A DNA stretch of 64,000 nt from Phylloscopus collybita (Eukaryota; Chordata; Aves; Passeriformes; Phylloscopidae). The stretch lies in assembly GCA_027886175.1 (NCBI GenBank), contig JAJNNQ010000011.1:4402001-4466000 (forward strand), written 5' to 3'. Each line of letters begins with the position of its first letter. Position 1 is the stretch's first letter. The position numbers were made by a program, and so were the translations under genes. Of the stretch, positions 1 through 10,363 are shown piece after piece. The notes beneath the pieces were generated by a model. It worked only from the letters and a program-made list of their open reading frames with translations, was not told where the DNA came from and ran no database searches.

Positions 1-300
1 TCAGCCAATGGCAGCGATCCAGGGGCGGGCTCTGCACACGGCCCAGCCCCGCCCCGCGCTCTCCGGCCCCGCCCCCGGGCTGTCTGAGGGCAAAGCCGCA
101 GATGAGGAACAGCCCTGGGACGGGCCCGGGCCCGAGGCGGGATGGAGCTGAAAACACAAACAAAGTTCTCCGCACCTCCCGCACCGCCTTGCCCAGCCCT
201 GCGTGTTCGCTGGCAGCGGCTCAGAGGAAAGCCCTCCGTTCTCCTACCCGTAATTAGGAACATCAGTGCATGGGTTGGATTTCCCCCAAAAAGGGAAAGA
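1..300 (+). promoter_or_regulatory. CpG-rich promoter block, ZfA-side half
   Basis: Near-identical sequence recurs at 25400-25720 (+), 63107-63420 (+), and inverted at 34190-34500 and 52750-53060. It contains a CCAAT box (agccaatgg at 4-12), several GC boxes (ccccgccccg type) and a conserved stretch ending in a pyrimidine-rich segment near 290. In the complete copies this half lies between two divergently oriented zinc-finger genes. Here the ZF partner that would lie to the left is outside the window. Promoter function is inferred from CpG density, CCAAT and GC boxes and position. Confidence 0.5.
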
Positions 301-760
301 ACAAATCAAACTCAAGGGAGATGTAGCCCCCCACCCATCCCGGGGGGTTCGGCCCCTCACCTTTCAGCCCCGGGAACAGCGCCGGGACTGGGCGGGTCCG
401 AAGCGGGACTGGGGGGGCATAGGGGGCTCCCCAGTACTGAGGGGGACCCTTGGGGCTCGGTCCTGTCCTTCCCCCGCCGTTATCAGTGGGGACCACCCTT
501 ATCACCAGGGACCCCCCACTCGCAAACTACCGGGGCCCCCCACTGACCGGGACCCTCCCATTGTCTGCCACCCCTCCTTCAACGACCCCCCAAAAGCTTT
601 GGACCCTTACCATCCTTGAGCCCCTCCAGTGCGCCAGGACCCACCACTCACCGCCCCTCTCCCACCCATGGGAACCCCCCCTCACCGCGTCCCCCCCGAT
701 CACCAGGACCCTCCCAATCCATGGGACCCCCGCACTCACCACGCACCCCCCTCAGAGCCC
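300..760. other. GC-rich low-complexity insert in the promoter block
   Basis: C-rich, polypurine/polypyrimidine-biased sequence (many 'accccccact' and 'gaccctcccat' runs) not present in the sister promoter blocks at 25 and 34 kb. Open frames here are compositional and show no domain or motif. No gene seen. Confidence 0.4.
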
Positions 761-1094
761 CCCGGGCCCAGCGCCGGGGCCGCTCCGCAGCCGAGGTACC
801 CGAGAAATGCCGCCTGCAGAGCCCGCCACTCGCCGCGATTGGCTGGTTCTGCCGTCACTCCTGGGTCTGACTGCGCGCTGATTGGGCAGAGCAGAGCAGG
901 GACACGCCCACGTCTCGCCCCCATCGCGTAGAAGAGCCGCCATTTTTTGGATCCTCTGTGCGGAGGAGGCGGCGGCGGCGCAGGTGGGAGCCGCGCTGGG
1001 TTGTGCCGGGGCTCGGGGCTCGGGGCTCGGGGCTCGGGGCTGGCTGCGGGCGGAGGGGACGGCAGGGGGCTCTGGCTGTGGCTGGGTTGTGCCG
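760..1094 (+). promoter_or_regulatory. Promoter and putative non-coding exon 1 of Zf1
   Basis: This segment matches the block at 34480-34760 (+) and the reverse of 25130-25400, 49930-50190 and 62830-63010. It has CCAAT boxes in both orientations (gattggctgg near 837, gattgggcag near 880). It ends in a purine-rich stretch (ggaggaggcggcggcggcg) whose CAG at 980-982 is followed by gtggga, a good splice donor. The donor is conserved in all five complete copies, so I infer a non-coding first exon near 935-982 spliced to the coding exon at about 4396. A hexamer tract (ggctcg, about five copies) follows at 1010-1045. The start site is not determined. Confidence 0.5.
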
Positions 1095-4000
1095 TGTCCT
1101 CGTTAATATGCACCCCCTTTTGTATAACATCCGATATTCCTGGCTCTGTTCAGGCTTTGTTCTTCTTCTCCGTGTTCAGGAATTCAGCAGGACCTTGGCT
1201 GAGCAGCAGTCCGTGTCAATGAGTAACATTTTCTGGAACTGATGAGTTTCTCGCATTCCTTCCTTATCTCCAAGTCCCCGGCCCTATCTCCAAGCAGAAT
1301 CACTCACTGGCTCTGTTTTTTCTTCCTGGGTCTTGGTTTTGGGATTATTGTCAGTGACCTCAATTCTGAGAAAAACGAAAATTCAGCCTTAGAATATTTT
1401 CCAAAAGTATCCCTGGCCATCAGCCAAGGAACACCCTGCACTTTAAGGCAGCCTTATCTCTGTGCTGTTCCTTTACTGAGGTACATATATATTCATGCGT
1501 TTCATGCTCTACTCAAATTTTCTTGGCAGCTTTTGATGTTATAGAAACTTTTCTTTATTTTGGTTTTCTGCTGTGCCGTATCTATGTAATATCCTCCAGA
1601 TCAGGCCAATCTCTTTTATTTCTTCTTGTGGCCTCATCCTGTTGTTTCCCACTTCCCAGAGAGCGAACAGTTCACAAACTCTTCTCTCCTTCTTCTCTGC
1701 TGCTCTGGTTTCTGTGGCCCTTTTCTCATCCCTTGGAGAGGTCAGTCAGCAGCTCTGGGAAACAACCTGAGTGCTTTATACAGTTCTCTGGGTTACACAC
1801 AGGTATTGGACCATTTTCTATTTTGCCCAGGCCTACAGTACAATACATTCATCCCATGATCAGTTCTAGAAGCTGTCAGATGTCTACATCAACATCAAAT
1901 ACTCATCACACTGCTGCTTCCATGAGTTACACGGTGCAGACTTCAAATGAGCAATGAGGTTAAATGAGCAAGCAGCTCAAAGGGATTCTAAACTGCACTG
2001 TGTTTACAATCAATAACCACAGATAAAGACCAGCACCCAAATGTGAAAGCCAATATTCTCGGGTCATTTTCAACCATTCCCTGTCCTTTTGTAGCTGTTT
2101 GTGGCTCAGGAGGCCTGGCTGCCACCTGCATCCCCTTGCTCAGCTGCTGACTGAGCTGCACTCAGCAAGGTGTCCTGCATGGCCCAAAGATGAGAGTTGC
2201 TGTAGCACAGAAGAGGAGGAAGAGCATTCGTTTAACCCCTGGTGTGCCAGGGAACCCCGACACCGTGTCCCATTCCCATCCTTTCCACATTTGGGCCGGA
2301 ACATGAGCTGCTTTCTTATTTCCTTTCTTCTCTGTTTCACCACTTTCCCGTTGTCATCTCTTTGCCAACAGCTTCTTGAGTCATTTAATTTTCCACTCTG
2401 TGCTCCTCCTCCTGCTCATGGATAATCTGATCTCATCCCACAGTGAAATGTTGTGTTCTTGGTTTGAGTGGGTTGGTGGGCCAGACTCAGGAGCTGGATC
2501 TGTCTCTTTGGTTCTTATTTGGAGGACAGGTTGTAAGACAATTATTGCTTGCAGTGTCCTTGTGGCCTGCAGCTGGCAGCCTGATTCCTTGCCAGGGGCT
2601 GTTTGGGTGGGCTCTCCCCTGCCCAGGAGGGCAATGCCTCTGCCAGGTCCTTGTGGCCAAGCTGGTGCCCTGGGTGCTGGGGCCCCCTTGGGCCCTGGGC
2701 TTGATCCCTCAGGGGCTGTAGAAACTCTGCCATGGCCTTTGCCTTCCCCTTGGCCTTTTCCTCCTCCCTTCTTGCCTTCCCCTGCTGTGCCTTTGTGACC
2801 AAGTGCTGCAGGGGCTTCTTCTGCCCCTCCTGCAGCCCCCCTGAGTGCCTGTGGGTGCTCATCCTCTGACAGCTGCTGAGCTTTCTGCAAAACCATTCAT
2901 TTCTGCAGGGGCCCAAATAAAGTCATTCAAGGATTATCTCAATACCTCCACGTAGAATCCACATTTCCCATCTTCTTCCTCTTTTCCATCATCCTTTTTC
3001 TTCCCACGGCGATTCGTGCTGCTGCTTCTTGCCTTCACCATATTCCTGCACACTGCCCTTCACCCTTTCCCTTCCCAGCAGACCAACACCATCCATCCCC
3101 TGTTGTCCAAATCCCTTCTTGACTTTCCTAATTGCCCCCCTGTGTGTCCATGTCCTTAATTACCTCTGGGAGAATGTGCAAACTGCCTCGACATTCTCCC
3201 AAGGGACACTTGCTTGGATACAGACATGGAGACTGACATGGGGACGCATGGACATGGAAGGGGATGTGGCAATTCATGGGGACATGGGCACAGATGGAGA
3301 TGTGAGGGACAATGACAGGGACGGAAACATTGTGGGGAGACAGCCATGGGTGACATATTTTGGGATCATCATCCCTTTTACCAGGACCCCGTCCTGGCTT
3401 TCCCTTTTCCACCCTGCATGGGTGCCCTGCCATGTTTACTCCCTGAAGATCCCAGTGTCCTCCCTGATGAGATTTTCAGTGCTCTCTCCCTGCTGACTCT
3501 TCCCAGCCCCCCTGATCTGTCACTCGTCTGTCTCCTGGACACTCTCGGGTCCCCAATCAATCCCCAGTGCCGCCGCCACCCAAGGGAGCCGATCACCCAA
3601 ACTGGGTGAGGCACCTTCAGCTCCACTCACTGCCCGCCACCCCGGGCAGTGGGATGAATTCCAGAGGAGTCCCAAGGTTTGTGGAAAAATTCCCATCACC
3701 AGAGGTTTGTGTCCACAGAGAAGGCAGAGGAGTCCTGTATAAGTAATTTCATTCATAAAACATGGGAGAGGCCATGGGACATTTCCCATGGGGTCTCTCC
3801 AGTTGTTGGAGGACGCAGCCTCCTTTTCATCCTAATTTTCCTGGCTGCATCTCCCTCTCCCTTTCCCCATTGGCTGAAGTGCTTGAGAGGTACAGAGTTC
3901 CCAATGCACCTGCCACATACCCCCCTTAATATGCACCCCACTTCTGTCTGGGTAATGATATTCACAGCTCTGTTCAGTCTTTGTCCTTCTTCTCCAGGTT

Positions 4001-4395
4001 CATGAATTGAGCAGGACCTTGGCTGAGCAGCAGTCTGTGTGTCAGTGAATAACATTTTCTGGAACTGAGGGCTTCTTCTGTCCCTTCCTTATGTCCAAGT
4101 GCCTGGCCCTATCTCCCAACAGATTTGCAGCATCTGTTTGTGAAGACACTTTCCTCTTCTTCCTTTCATGTCCCCTTTTACAGGACGTTGTTTTGATTTA
4201 GAAGAGGTTTTGGCTGAGTCTTGATGTTTGGGGCATTTCTGTTCTCTGTCTTGATGTTTGGAGGACTTTTGGGCTGAATCTTGGTGTTTCGGAGGTTCTT
4301 ACAGACACAAGGTGCAAAATGATTTCCTGAGATGAACTGGGACAAGGAGGAACCCCCAGCCTAAGGCGCTCTCCTCTTGTTTTTTCCCCAAACCA
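1095..4395 (+). other. Long intron of Zf1 (repeat-bearing)
   Basis: About 3.3 kb between the putative exon 1 donor (982) and the coding-exon acceptor (pyrimidine tract then aaccag ending at 4396). The same sequence occurs at 35130-38020 (+) and, reversed and partly deleted, at 19960-21630, 49200-49900 and 61430-62830. Apart from an antisense gag-like fragment at 2542-2916 I see no coding sequence. 3029-3500 has only short compositional ORFs. The intron interpretation rests on the conserved donor and acceptor, not on transcript data. Confidence 0.45.
2542..2916 (-). mobile_element. ERV gag-like fragment (antisense in Zf1 intron)
   Basis: The reverse strand is open over about 125 codons with a strongly basic, Lys/Arg/Glu-rich stretch followed by a Pro/Gly/Arg-rich segment, like the C-terminal part of gamma-type retroviral gag. 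The assignment comes mainly from the copy at 21259-21633, which continues without a stop into a protease-like segment. Here the similarity stops abruptly near 2550, so only the gag-like end remains. Equivalent fragments sit at 36569-36949 (-) and 62492-62828 (+). Moderate confidence because the composition is low-complexity. Confidence 0.4.
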
Positions 4396-4423
4396 GGATT
4401 TGTCATTCCCAAGGAGTGTCCGG

Positions 4424-5164
4424 ATGGAGGAGGAGGAAAAGCCCCGGAGCTCCCACAGGAGGAGGGGCTGCAAACCCAGCCCAGGGAGCTGCGAGGAGGA
4501 AAGACCCCCCCTGTGCCAGGAGGGCGGCTGGAGATGCAGCCGGAGCTCAGAGCTGGAGGAGAAGCCTGATGGAGGGGAGAAGCCCCACAAGTGCTTGGAA
4601 TGTGGGAAGGGTTTCAGCCGCAGGTCCAAGCTGATCCGGCACCAGAGGATCCACACTGGGGAACGGCCCTATGAGTGTGGGGAGTGTGGGATGAGCTTCA
4701 GCCAGAAGGGCCATCTTAGGAAACACCAGATGATCCACACTGGGGAAAAGCCCTACAAGTGTGGGGAGTGTGGGAAGAGCTTCAGAGAGAGCTCAGACCT
4801 CATCAAGCACCAGGTGATCCACACTGGGGAAGGGCTCTACACCTGCTTGGAATGTGGGAAGGGCTTTGGATACAGCTCCAACCTGAGAAACCACCAGCGC
4901 ATCCACACCGGGGAGAGGCTCTACGAGTGTCCCGAGTGTGGGAAGAGGTTTCACACCAGCTCCACTCTCCTCAGACATCAGCGGATTCACACGGAGGAGA
5001 GGCCCTTCCGCTGCCCCGACTGCAGGAAGGGCTTCAAGCGCAACTCACACCTCACTGTCCACCGGCGCATCCACACCGGGGAGAGGCCCTACGAGTGTCC
5101 TGAGTGTGGGAAGAGCTTCTCCAGCAGCTCTATCTTGAGCAGACACCAACGGAGGCACCACTAA
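4424..5164 (+). CDS. Zf1: seven-finger C2H2 zinc-finger protein
   Basis: Single coding exon, 246 aa. The start is the first ATG after a splice acceptor (ccaaaccag ending at 4396) conserved in five copies; upstream in-frame sequence has only non-ATG starts. Residues 1-55 are an Arg/Glu/Pro-rich tail (MEEEEKPR start) with no KRAB or SCAN domain. Seven fingers of form C-x2-C-x12-H-x3-H follow, joined by TGE(R/K)PY linkers with two variants (TGEGLY after finger 3, TEERPF after finger 5). Helix residues -1,2,3,6 are RSSK-type variants: f1 R,S,K,R; f2 Q,G,H,K; f3 E,S,D,K; f4 Y,S,N,N; f5 T,S,T,R; f6 R,S,H,V; f7 S,S,I,R. All zinc ligands are intact. Expected role: nuclear sequence-specific DNA binding. 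The target is unknown, and repression through a partner domain is not evident. The stop is TAA. Confidence 0.9.
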   Translation: MEEEEKPRSSHRRRGCKPSPGSCEEERPPLCQEGGWRCSRSSELEEKPDGGEKPHKCLECGKGFSRRSKLIRHQRIHTGERPYECGECGMSFSQKGHLRKHQMIHTGEKPYKCGECGKSFRESSDLIKHQVIHTGEGLYTCLECGKGFGYSSNLRNHQRIHTGERLYECPECGKRFHTSSTLLRHQRIHTEERPFRCPDCRKGFKRNSHLTVHRRIHTGERPYECPECGKSFSSSSILSRHQRRHH

Positions 5165-5251
5165 GGGAAGCCCTGGGAGTGCCCTGAGAGCGGGAAGAGC
5201 TTCGTGCGCTGCTCCAGCTCCATCCCCCGTGGGAGGATCGGCGTTGGATGA
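5165..5251 (+). pseudogene. Relic C-terminal zinc finger after the Zf1 stop
   Basis: In frame after the TAA, the sequence still reads as a linker plus half a finger (GKPWECPESGKSF...), with the second Cys changed to Ser and the His pair lost, then a TGA at 5249-5251. The same relic follows the stop in Zf2, Zf3, Zf4, Zf5 and ZfA. In ZfB the equivalent Cys is still present. The shared stop therefore probably truncated a longer ancestral array before the genes multiplied. Confidence 0.6.
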
Positions 5252-6300
5252 TCCCCAGTGACCCCTGTTGGGCAGATTCTTGGTGATCTGTGGCCCTGGT
5301 GATCCTTGTTGGGAAGACACCTGGCTGGGGGTGCTCCACATCTTCCTGTCTCCCCGTGGGCACCTGGATGAACGCAGGGGCAGGAACATCCATCAGGACA
5401 CAGACAGACATTGGGAATTCCTTTGGGAGCGTGGATTTGTTGACTTTCTGTAGCAGCACGTGTGGCAGCAGTGATCATCGTGTCCAGGGAGGTTCACCCG
5501 CTGGCAGGGAAGCAAACAAGGTAAGTCTCTTTATTAAGCTCTACAATCCATTTTTTCCCCCCCACCCCGAACCAGGGAGGGGGTGAGGATGAAGAAGTTG
5601 ATTGTGTGGTTTTTCTCAGTTGTGTAGTGTCTGAGGTTGGTGGGTGGTACAGGGGGCAGGGCAGGGGGCAATTGACCATAGGGAGACACAAACTGGACAC
5701 CAGGCCCCCACAGCCAATGGGGAAATAGGGAAAGGGGATACCATGGGCAGGGGTGATGGGCTTCAGAAACCCAGGGAGAAGACCACAGAATGTCTGCAGG
5801 GAACCATGGGGGAGAAAGCCCCTGCCACTCCTGGGAGGGGTACAGGAGACTCCACAAGCACAGGCACTCCTTCAGATTCCTTGCTTTTAAGGATTAACCT
5901 TTTACATATGCAGTTTTCAAACATTGTTTTGAGTTCAGATGTTCCCTTGGTTATTGGCCCCGCCTTCCCCTAAACCTTGTCTCATTGTACCAAATTCACA
6001 TTTTATTAGATAAAGTTGTTGTTGGTGTCTGGTAGTCATTTCATGTCTTATTCTTCTGATACCAGGAGATCAATAAATTCCTTCTTGTAGCTTTTGGTTC
6101 ACTGCTGTCTTGATCTGGTTAGCTCAGGAATGCAGGAAGATCCTCTCCCCTTATCTTCCTGGTGAGGGTTTGATTCAGTTCTTCAGTCAACTGGTTTGAC
6201 TGGTTTTACAAAAAGGTTTTTTACATCTCAAAAAGAAAGTACACATTGATCACATTTCTAAGATGTTAGAAAGGAAATACAGCAGGACTTTCTGCATTAT
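5252..6300. other. 3' flank of Zf1 and unclassified LTR-like sequence
   Basis: 5252-5455 is ZF 3' flanking sequence shared with the other copies, ending at 'gtggatttgttgac'. 5456-6300 is not shared with the other ZF units. It has a CT-rich to G-rich switch near 5550-5600 and an AATAAA-type motif (tcaataaattcc near 6070). The composition suggests an old LTR, but I cannot place ends or strand. No gene seen. Confidence 0.3.
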
Positions 6301-6699
6301 ACATCTGGCATTCATCTTAATACTTGCGAAAAGCCAACTTTATAATGTGCATTTATAACACCTCGATGTCCCCGCAGTGTCCCCAAGAGGACCCCAGTGT
6401 GTCCTCAGTGTCCCCAACAGGACATCGGGGGGGGCGGCACTCAGGCCTTGTTGGGGACATGGGGGGGACATCAGGGTCCCGTTGGGGACACTCCAGGGGA
6501 CATTGGGGACAGTTGGGGACACTGGGGACACTCAGGGGGACATCGGGGATCCCCCGGGGGCCCCGCGGGCGTGGGGGGAGTGGAGCCGCCTCTGTTTCCT
6601 CTTCCTGTTTCCTCCCGGCCGCGCCACATCCGCGCGTGTCTGCCACTGTCACCGGGTCCTGTTCGCCCCCGGAGGGTCCCCGGAGTGTCCCCAGCGGTC
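6300..6699 (+). promoter_or_regulatory. 5' region of U1
   Basis: GC-rich, with degenerate 'ggggacactgggg' repeats at 6380-6550. The last ~80 bases before the proposed ATG (ggagtgtccccagcggtc) match the sequence before the U2 ATG at 8990-9072, which marks a shared promoter or 5' UTR. 6290-6360 (aaaagccaactttataatgtgcatttataaca) is also found at 41500-41535. Confidence 0.4.
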
Positions 6700-8075
6700 A
6701 TGTGGCCCCACGAGGTGCGACAATCCCGGCGCGAGGGGGCGGAAGGGGGCGGGGGGGACACGGGGGGTGGCAGAGGGGACAGGGGGTCACAAAGGGGACA
6801 GGAAGGCGTGGGAGAAAGCGGGGAGGTGACAGAGGGGTGGAGGGGACCGAGGGTGGCGGTGAGGCGGGGACAGCGGGAGGGTGGCAGGAGGGGACAGCGA
6901 GGGTTGGCAGGGGGGACAAGGAGGTGACAAAGGGACAGAAGGGACAGCTGAGCTCTCCAGGGAGGGGACAAAGGGGACCCCGGAGGGCACAGGGGCCACC
7001 CCAGGAGGCCACAAGTGCCACGAGGTCCTCGCCACCTCCCCTGTCCCCTCCCGAGGTGCTGGAGGCACAGGTGGACGTGGTGGCCACCCTGGGCGAGCTG
7101 GCAGCCACCGTGACCGCGCCACGAAAGAGCTCCTGGCCGCTCCTGTACCCAGAGTCCCTGCACACAGACCTGAGGGAATTCATCTGGAGCCTCCGGGACG
7201 CCCTGGACCACGGTGACATCACCTGCCTGGGCCAGCGGGGTGTCACCCCCCTGAGCCAGGCCCTGGCCACCCTCAGGGACACCCCGGGGGCCACCTGGGC
7301 CGATGTGAGAGCTGCGGGCAGAGCCTGGCGGGAGTCGATGGGTGTGCTCCAGGATAAGTGGCGCCAGCTGGGCTGTGAGGCAGAGGAGATCCTCGACACC
7401 TGGGAGGACAAGGACACCGACGACGAGGACACCGATGAGGACACCAACGAGGACACTGCCGAGGCCACCGCCACCAGCCTGGCCGGGGACCTGCGGGACA
7501 AGACCCCCCCCTGCTCGGGGACAGCTGGGGACAACCTGGTGGCCGTGGCCCAGCAGCCGTCGGTGGCCCTGGCCTCAGTGGTGGCCGCACACGATGTCCC
7601 CGTGGCAGTGGCCACCAAGGCCAGGGAAGAGCCTGTGGTGGCCACCAGGCAGGCGGGGCCGGCCACCTTGAGGGGACAGCGAGTGGAGGAGGCCCTGGGG
7701 CTGCTGGAGCGCTTGGCAAATGCCTGTGCAGAAGCCTGGGAGTTCTCCTGGGAGCTGTACGACCAGCTCTGGTACATTGAGGACACCTGGAAGGGGGGGA
7801 CAGAGGAGGCGTCCCCCGATGACCTCAAGGACTTCATGGTCGAGGTGGCCGAGTCTGAGCAGCTGTGGGAGGCCAGCGCCCGCCTGACCCGGGATCACCT
7901 GCTGGTGGCACTTGGGGAAATCGACTTCCTCCTCTCCAGTCCCTGTGGTGGCTCCGGTGGCCCTGGTGGCCCCCGTGGCCGCGCAGTGGCCGAGCTGTGC
8001 CAAAGAGCCAAAGAGGACATCCCGAGGCTGCTGGAGATCAGTGGTGTCACCGCTGTGACATCGTCAGGGCAGTGA
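6700..8075 (+). CDS. U1: two-exon helical protein of unknown family
   Basis: I do not recognise this family. Proposed model: 15-bp exon 1 at 6700-6714 (MWPHE), intron 6715-7055, exon 2 at 7056-8075, total 344 aa. Support: U2 has the same arrangement in the same phase, and exon 2 has no early ATG in either copy. The acceptor is cccgag, with a rare G at -3 where U2 has cccag. The product is almost entirely amphipathic helix: an N-terminal half (VLEAQVDVVATLGELAATVT onward, Trp-rich), an acidic Asp/Glu/Thr linker of short D-T-D-E repeats at 7405-7460, an Ala/Val-rich stretch, then a C-terminal half beginning RVEEALGLLERLANACAEAW and ending in CQRAKEDIPRLLE. No signal peptide or membrane segment. 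A helical-bundle or scaffold protein is possible but is a guess. Confidence 0.55.
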
Positions 8076-8680
8076 CATCATCAGGAACATCGCTGGTGCC
8101 ACTTGTCCCCTCACCCCGTGCTGTTTGAGACAGTTTATGTGGCACTGACAGAAATGGCAGCGTGATAAATCGATTTTATATCCTAGGCATTAGCAAAATA
8201 CTGAAATGGAGACTGCACAATGCTAAAATGCTTTTGTAATGTAACAATTTTACATGATTTTTATATTATAACCGACTCAGAGAATGGTGTAAAACAATTC
8301 TGTCATTTCCCACACCTGCAGACTGGTGATAACAGTGACAGAAACCAAAGAAACAGAAACAAAAGCCAGGGAAGAATTTATTGATTTCCCAGGGATTGTG
8401 GAACAAGAGGGTGGGACCAGGAGATGAAATAAAATAAATGGATCTGATCTACGGGATGTCCTGCAGACAAGTCAGAGGTTAAAACCAAACGAGAGAGTTC
8501 CTGGAACATCCCAAGCTCACAGGAATGTTTGAATGATGCCCGAACTCACGGATGTGTGTGTGCCCCAGCAATGGAGCCGTGCACAGAGAACATTGTTCTA
8601 AAACACCCCAGCCCTGGATATTGTCCCTTTTCCATCCCTGGTTAAACTTGTAACAATTCCAAAGAGTGAGCTTTGTTTTT
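8076..8680. other. 3' UTR-like region of U1 and spacer
   Basis: 8150-8290 (gcagcgtgataaatcgatttt...) is AT-rich and recurs at 43069-43215 as part of the U3 remnant. 8300-8680 contains no gene, repeat or motif that I can support. Confidence 0.35.
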
Positions 8681-9072
8681 CACCCCCGGCTGTGATTTGG
8701 GGGGCCGAGGGGGTCCCGGGCAGCCCCCGCCACCCCGATCACGGCCCCGCTGCTGAGCACTGACCCTGCCCTGGGGGGCACCGGGACCCCCCAAAATCCG
8801 CACCTGCAGCCCCTGCAGTGGAGCTGGGGCCTGGAGAGGCTCCTGGAACAGAGGCCCTTGTGCCCTGTGCCCGTCCCCTCCCCGGCTCTAGGGCGGTGCT
8901 GTGCCTGCACACTCTGCCTGTCCCTGTCTCCTGTCCCTGTCCCTGTCCCCCCCTTGCTGTCACCCCGGCTGTGGCAGCGGCGGGCGCGGGGGCTGTGGGG
9001 CCGCACCCGGACCCGTCTGTTCCTCGAGTGTCACCCGGGCGTGTCCCCTCCCCCGGAGTGTCCCCAGCGGCC
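8680..9072 (+). promoter_or_regulatory. 5' region of U2
   Basis: CpG-rich, with a pyrimidine-rich 'ctgtccctgtccc' stretch at 8915-8955. The segment just before the ATG (cggagtgtccccagcggcc) matches the one before U1. Interpreted as promoter/5' UTR by homology with the U1 upstream region. Confidence 0.4.
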
Positions 9073-10363
9073 ATGGAGCCTCGAGAGGTGCGACAATCCC
9101 GGCGCGGGGAGGGGGAGGAGACGGGGAGGGGGGACAGAGGGGACACGGGGTCGGCAGGAGGGGACAGGGGTCCCAAAGGGGACAGGAGGGTGTGGCGAGA
9201 AGAGGGGAGGTGACAGAGGGGTGGAGGGCACCGAGAGTGGCAGAGGGGACAGAGAGGGTGGCAGCGGGTGGCACAGGGGACAATGGAGGTGGCAGAGGAG
9301 TGGGGGACAGCAGGGGGTGGCAGGGGCATGGCAGAGGGCACAGGGGGTCGCAAAGGGGACAGGAGGGTGTGGCAGGAAGGGAGGAGGTGACAGAGGGGTG
9401 GAGGGGACCAAGGGTGGCAGAGGGGACATTGGGGTGTGGCAGGGGGTGGCAGATGGGATGAGAAGGTGGCAGATGTGACATGGGGGGTGGCAGAGGGGAG
9501 AGCAGGGGGTGGCAGAGGGGACGAGGAGGAGACAAAGTGTCAGCAGGGACAGCTGAGCTCTCCAGGGAGGGGACAAAGGGCATCCCTGGAGGGGACAGGG
9601 GCCACCCCAGGAGGCCACAAATGCCACGAGGTCCCTGCCACCTCCCCTGTCCCCTCCCCAGGTGCTGGAGGTGGTGGTGGCTGTGGTGGCCACCCTGGGC
9701 GAGCTGGCAGCCACCGTGACCGGGCCACATGGGGACCTGCTGCAGGCCGTGTCCCCAAGGTCCCTGCGTGCAGCCCTGAAGAAATTCACCTGGACCCTCC
9801 GTTGCACCCTGTGCCACTGCAGTGACACCTCCCTGGGCCAGCGCGATGTCACTTCCCTGTTCCAGGCTCTGGCCAACCTCGAGGCCAACCCGGGGGCCAC
9901 CTGGGCCCACGATGGAATGAGAGCCGCGGTCAGAGCCGAACGAGACTCGGTGGCCGCGCTCAGGGAGAGCTGGGACCGGCTGGCCGGGGAGGCCACCGAG
10001 CTCCAGGAGCTCTGGGAGGGCGCAGACACCAGGGGTGTGCAGCGGCCAGAGGTGGCCCTGGAGCTGCTGGGGCGCTTGGAGGCCTCGTGTGACAAAGCCA
10101 GCCTGTTCCCCTGGGAGCTGCTGCGCTGGCTCAAGGACATCCAGGCTGCCCTGAAGGGGACAGGGGAGGTGACTCCTGATGTCTTCAAGGACTTGGTGGG
10201 TGTGGTGGTCGAGGCTGAGTGGCTGTGTGAGGCCAGCGCCCGCCTGGCCACGTGTCACCTGCTGGGGACACTTGGGGACATCCGCACCCTCCTCTCCAGT
10301 CCCTCTGCTGGCTCCGGTGGCCCTGGTGGCCCTGCTCACCACAAGGTGTCTGAGTGGTGCTAA
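9073..10363 (+). CDS. U2: paralog of U1 with a C-terminal nonsense truncation
   Basis: Model: exon 1 9073-9087 (MEPRE), intron 9088-9661, exon 2 9662-10363, 238 aa. The donor is gag|gtgcga and the acceptor ctccccag|gtgctg, both phase 0. The N-half aligns with U1 (VATLGELAATVT shared; TW..RC..L, LGQRDVT blocks), and the C-half aligns with VALELLGRLEASCDKA and LWEASARL-like motifs. U2 lacks the acidic repeat linker of U1, giving a direct join at GVQRPEVALELL. Against U1, the Gln codon CAA in 'CQRA' is TAA here (10361-10363). The frame continues for 13 more codons (EAIQDIPRLLQGQ) to a TGA at 10403-10405. U2 is therefore a slightly shortened protein or an incipient pseudogene. Function unknown. 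Confidence 0.55.
9110..9545 (+). repeat. Minisatellite in the U2 intron
   Basis: Irregular tandem repeats of a 14-20 bp G-rich unit around 'gtggcagaggggac' fill most of the proposed intron. The shorter U1 intron (6740-6950) has the same motif in fewer copies. Reading frames through this tract are compositional. Confidence 0.7.

Noticed and set aside
4424..4590. KRAB or SCAN domain at the N-terminus of the ZF proteins
   Set aside because: Looked for in all ZF N-tails. Only a short Arg/Glu/Pro-rich segment is present, without KRAB or SCAN signature residues.
4759..5103. Other-frame ORFs inside the ZF arrays (both strands, all eight genes)
   Set aside because: The 84-bp finger period keeps alternative frames open. 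None has a domain of its own.
6324..7055. Upstream part of the 583-codon plus-strand frame over U1
   Set aside because: Gly/Arg-rich, runs through the promoter and minisatellite intron, starts at a non-conserved site, and has no counterpart in U2. The spliced model is preferred.
6698..7837. 379-codon minus-strand frame over U1 (and 483- and 406-codon ones over U2)
   Set aside because: Antisense shadows of GC-rich coding and repeat DNA. Ser/Pro/Leu-rich with no motif.
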